Assembly (NCBI RefSeq): GCF_001039355.2
Contig: NW_019775968.1
Span: 1,313,105-1,377,104, forward strand
Length of the DNA: 64,000 nt
Reading direction: 5' to 3'
DNA from: Lingula anatina
Taxonomy: Eukaryota > Brachiopoda > Lingulata > Lingulida > Lingulidae
Numbering within the stretch: the first letter of the stretch is position 1; every line of letters begins with the position of its first letter. Positions 52,324 to 64,000 of the stretch are shown one piece after another. The position numbers were made by a program, and so were the translations under genes. The notes under the pieces were generated by a model, which saw only the letters and a program-made list of their open reading frames with translations, was not told the DNA's origin and ran no database searches.

Positions 52324-53596
52324 TCTTAAAAGAGACTTTCAAAGACATTTTTCTCTAAAAAAACATACTAAATATCTCATAATTTTCAGTTGAGCTACAA
52401 CTTAATTTTTTTTTAGTCTGGTCTTCTCTTTTTTATTCACTTTATGTGAATGAACATATCATGTTTTCATACATTCATTTTATTTGGACCATAAGATCTT
52501 TTAGCAATAATTCCTGTACTATTACTACATATTTATATGTAAGAACATTATATCTAGTGGCATTCAACTAGCCAATTATGTAAACACTATCACCTATATG
52601 TACTAAACATCACCATCTTCTTCATGAAAGATAAATAATAAGATTTAAGCTTTAATAATGCATAACTGGCATGAGATAGTAATACATTGTTAATTGATAC
52701 AAAATATACCTTTTATGGTAAATTTTTTGGCAAATTTCCTTGACTTCTGAATCAAATTACATGTCAACAAATTTGAAATAACAGAAGAAAATTAATATGA
52801 ATAAATACAATGGAAGATATAACATATTCACAAAGAATAAGAATAAATAAATAAATAAATGAGCATGGTCAATCATAAAACAATCAGTTTAATATGATGT
52901 TTGAATGCTAACACATGTAAAAAACTGACATATTGTTATAACAAAAAGGTGATGAAAATCAGCAGCATTTATTAAAATAATATAATGGAATACTGTTAAT
53001 GTCTGTTAATGTCTCTTAGGCCAATAACCAGGAACATCATCTGGAAATTGTAAAGGGGAAATTGTGAATTTTTCTTTGACAAAACTGAGGGTTTTAAGGA
53101 ACTTTTACTTTGGACTTAATAATATAAGTAATATTTTTATTTCTGAATAAATATTACCTCTGCCAAGGAGGTTAATTTGTGTTTGCCTTTGTTGGTTTGG
53201 ATAGATTAGCAATGGGCTAACTTAATATCAATCAGATTCTGGTGAACCATGAACTAATTTATATTTTTCTGAGAATTGAGCTGCCTTTTAGGATGTCTGT
53301 TCTCTGAATGCGTTTATAGTTACAACTGAAATTCAAAGCTAATTACTAATTTTGAATATTAAGTAGTCTAAAGCTGGATTAATAATTTGAATCCAAAGAA
53401 ACCCCCTGGCTACAGGCCTGTCTCAGACAAAAATTGCATCCTAGAAAAAAGTCCAACTGCATACAAATACCTATGCATCTTACTGTATATAGTCTCCATA
53501 AACATCATTGTAAATATAAGCACTTGGCATAACAAGACCTGATCTTTTTAACAGTTACTCAACCATGCCAATGCCTTCACTATCTGCATGTAATAT
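52324..53596. other. Convergent 3' region between the MMP gene and BLTP2
   Basis: 1.27 kb, very AT-rich, expected to hold the 3' UTRs of both genes. A decayed copy of the ACCTCTGCCAAGGAGG repeat lies at about 53154-53320. No open frame of interest. Confidence 0.7.
53154..53320 (+). repeat. Decayed second copy of the ACCTCTGCCAAG dispersed repeat
   Basis: It starts ACCTCTGCCAAGGAGGTTAA, continues with a TGTTTGCCTTTGTTGG segment and a gattctggtgaacc segment, and ends TGTTCTCTGAATGCGTTTATAG, matching the order of the element at 51695. Confidence 0.55.
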
Positions 53597-63937
<10,341 letters not shown>

Positions 63938-64000
63938 CTGAAACCAGACAAGCAGACATAATAACACTAGTATTTGGTGGGAAGGGCAAACAAAGGGGAG

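Overview
This is a eukaryotic, AT-rich, intron-dense window carrying five multi-exon animal genes. Gene families, short introns, microsatellites and miniature transposons point to an invertebrate. A 161-bp core-repeat element resembling bivalve 'pearl' elements, plus a repeat family common in aquatic animals, makes a mollusc or other marine lophotrochozoan the best guess, but the species is not proven. Exon borders were read by eye from GT/AG sites. Reading frames stay in phase across every junction of all five models, which is strong internal support.

Layout, left to right: (1) POLQ, DNA polymerase theta, minus strand, 1-16013; it runs off the left edge before the polymerase core. (2) A 4.5-kb divergent intergenic region with a candidate S-phase promoter. 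(3) CHAF1B, the CAF-1 p60 subunit, plus strand, 20583-26630, 13 coding exons. (4) HIRA, minus strand, 33096-43045, 27 coding exons, 983 residues, convergent with CHAF1B. (5) A 3.1-kb region holding the HIRA promoter and a nested TTAA-flanked MITE. (6) A secreted matrix metalloproteinase, plus strand, 46170-52323, 11 exons, 955 residues, with a roughly 390-residue Thr-rich/acidic insertion before the propeptide. (7) The C-terminal exons of BLTP2 (KIAA0100/hobbit), minus strand, 53597 to beyond the right edge.

Three near-identical tandem blocks interrupt POLQ, CHAF1B and CHAF1B/HIRA. Each is joined through a single N (3551, 23266, 29066) and a short non-homologous filler. They look like unmerged haplotypes or a contig-join artefact rather than real gene duplications. 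They leave orphan copies of POLQ, CHAF1B and HIRA 3' exons.

Functionally, POLQ (end joining of breaks), CHAF1B (replication-coupled H3-H4 deposition) and HIRA (replication-independent H3.3 deposition) form a genome-maintenance neighbourhood. CHAF1B and HIRA are WD40 paralogues lying tail to tail. The MMP and BLTP2 genes have no evident functional link to them.
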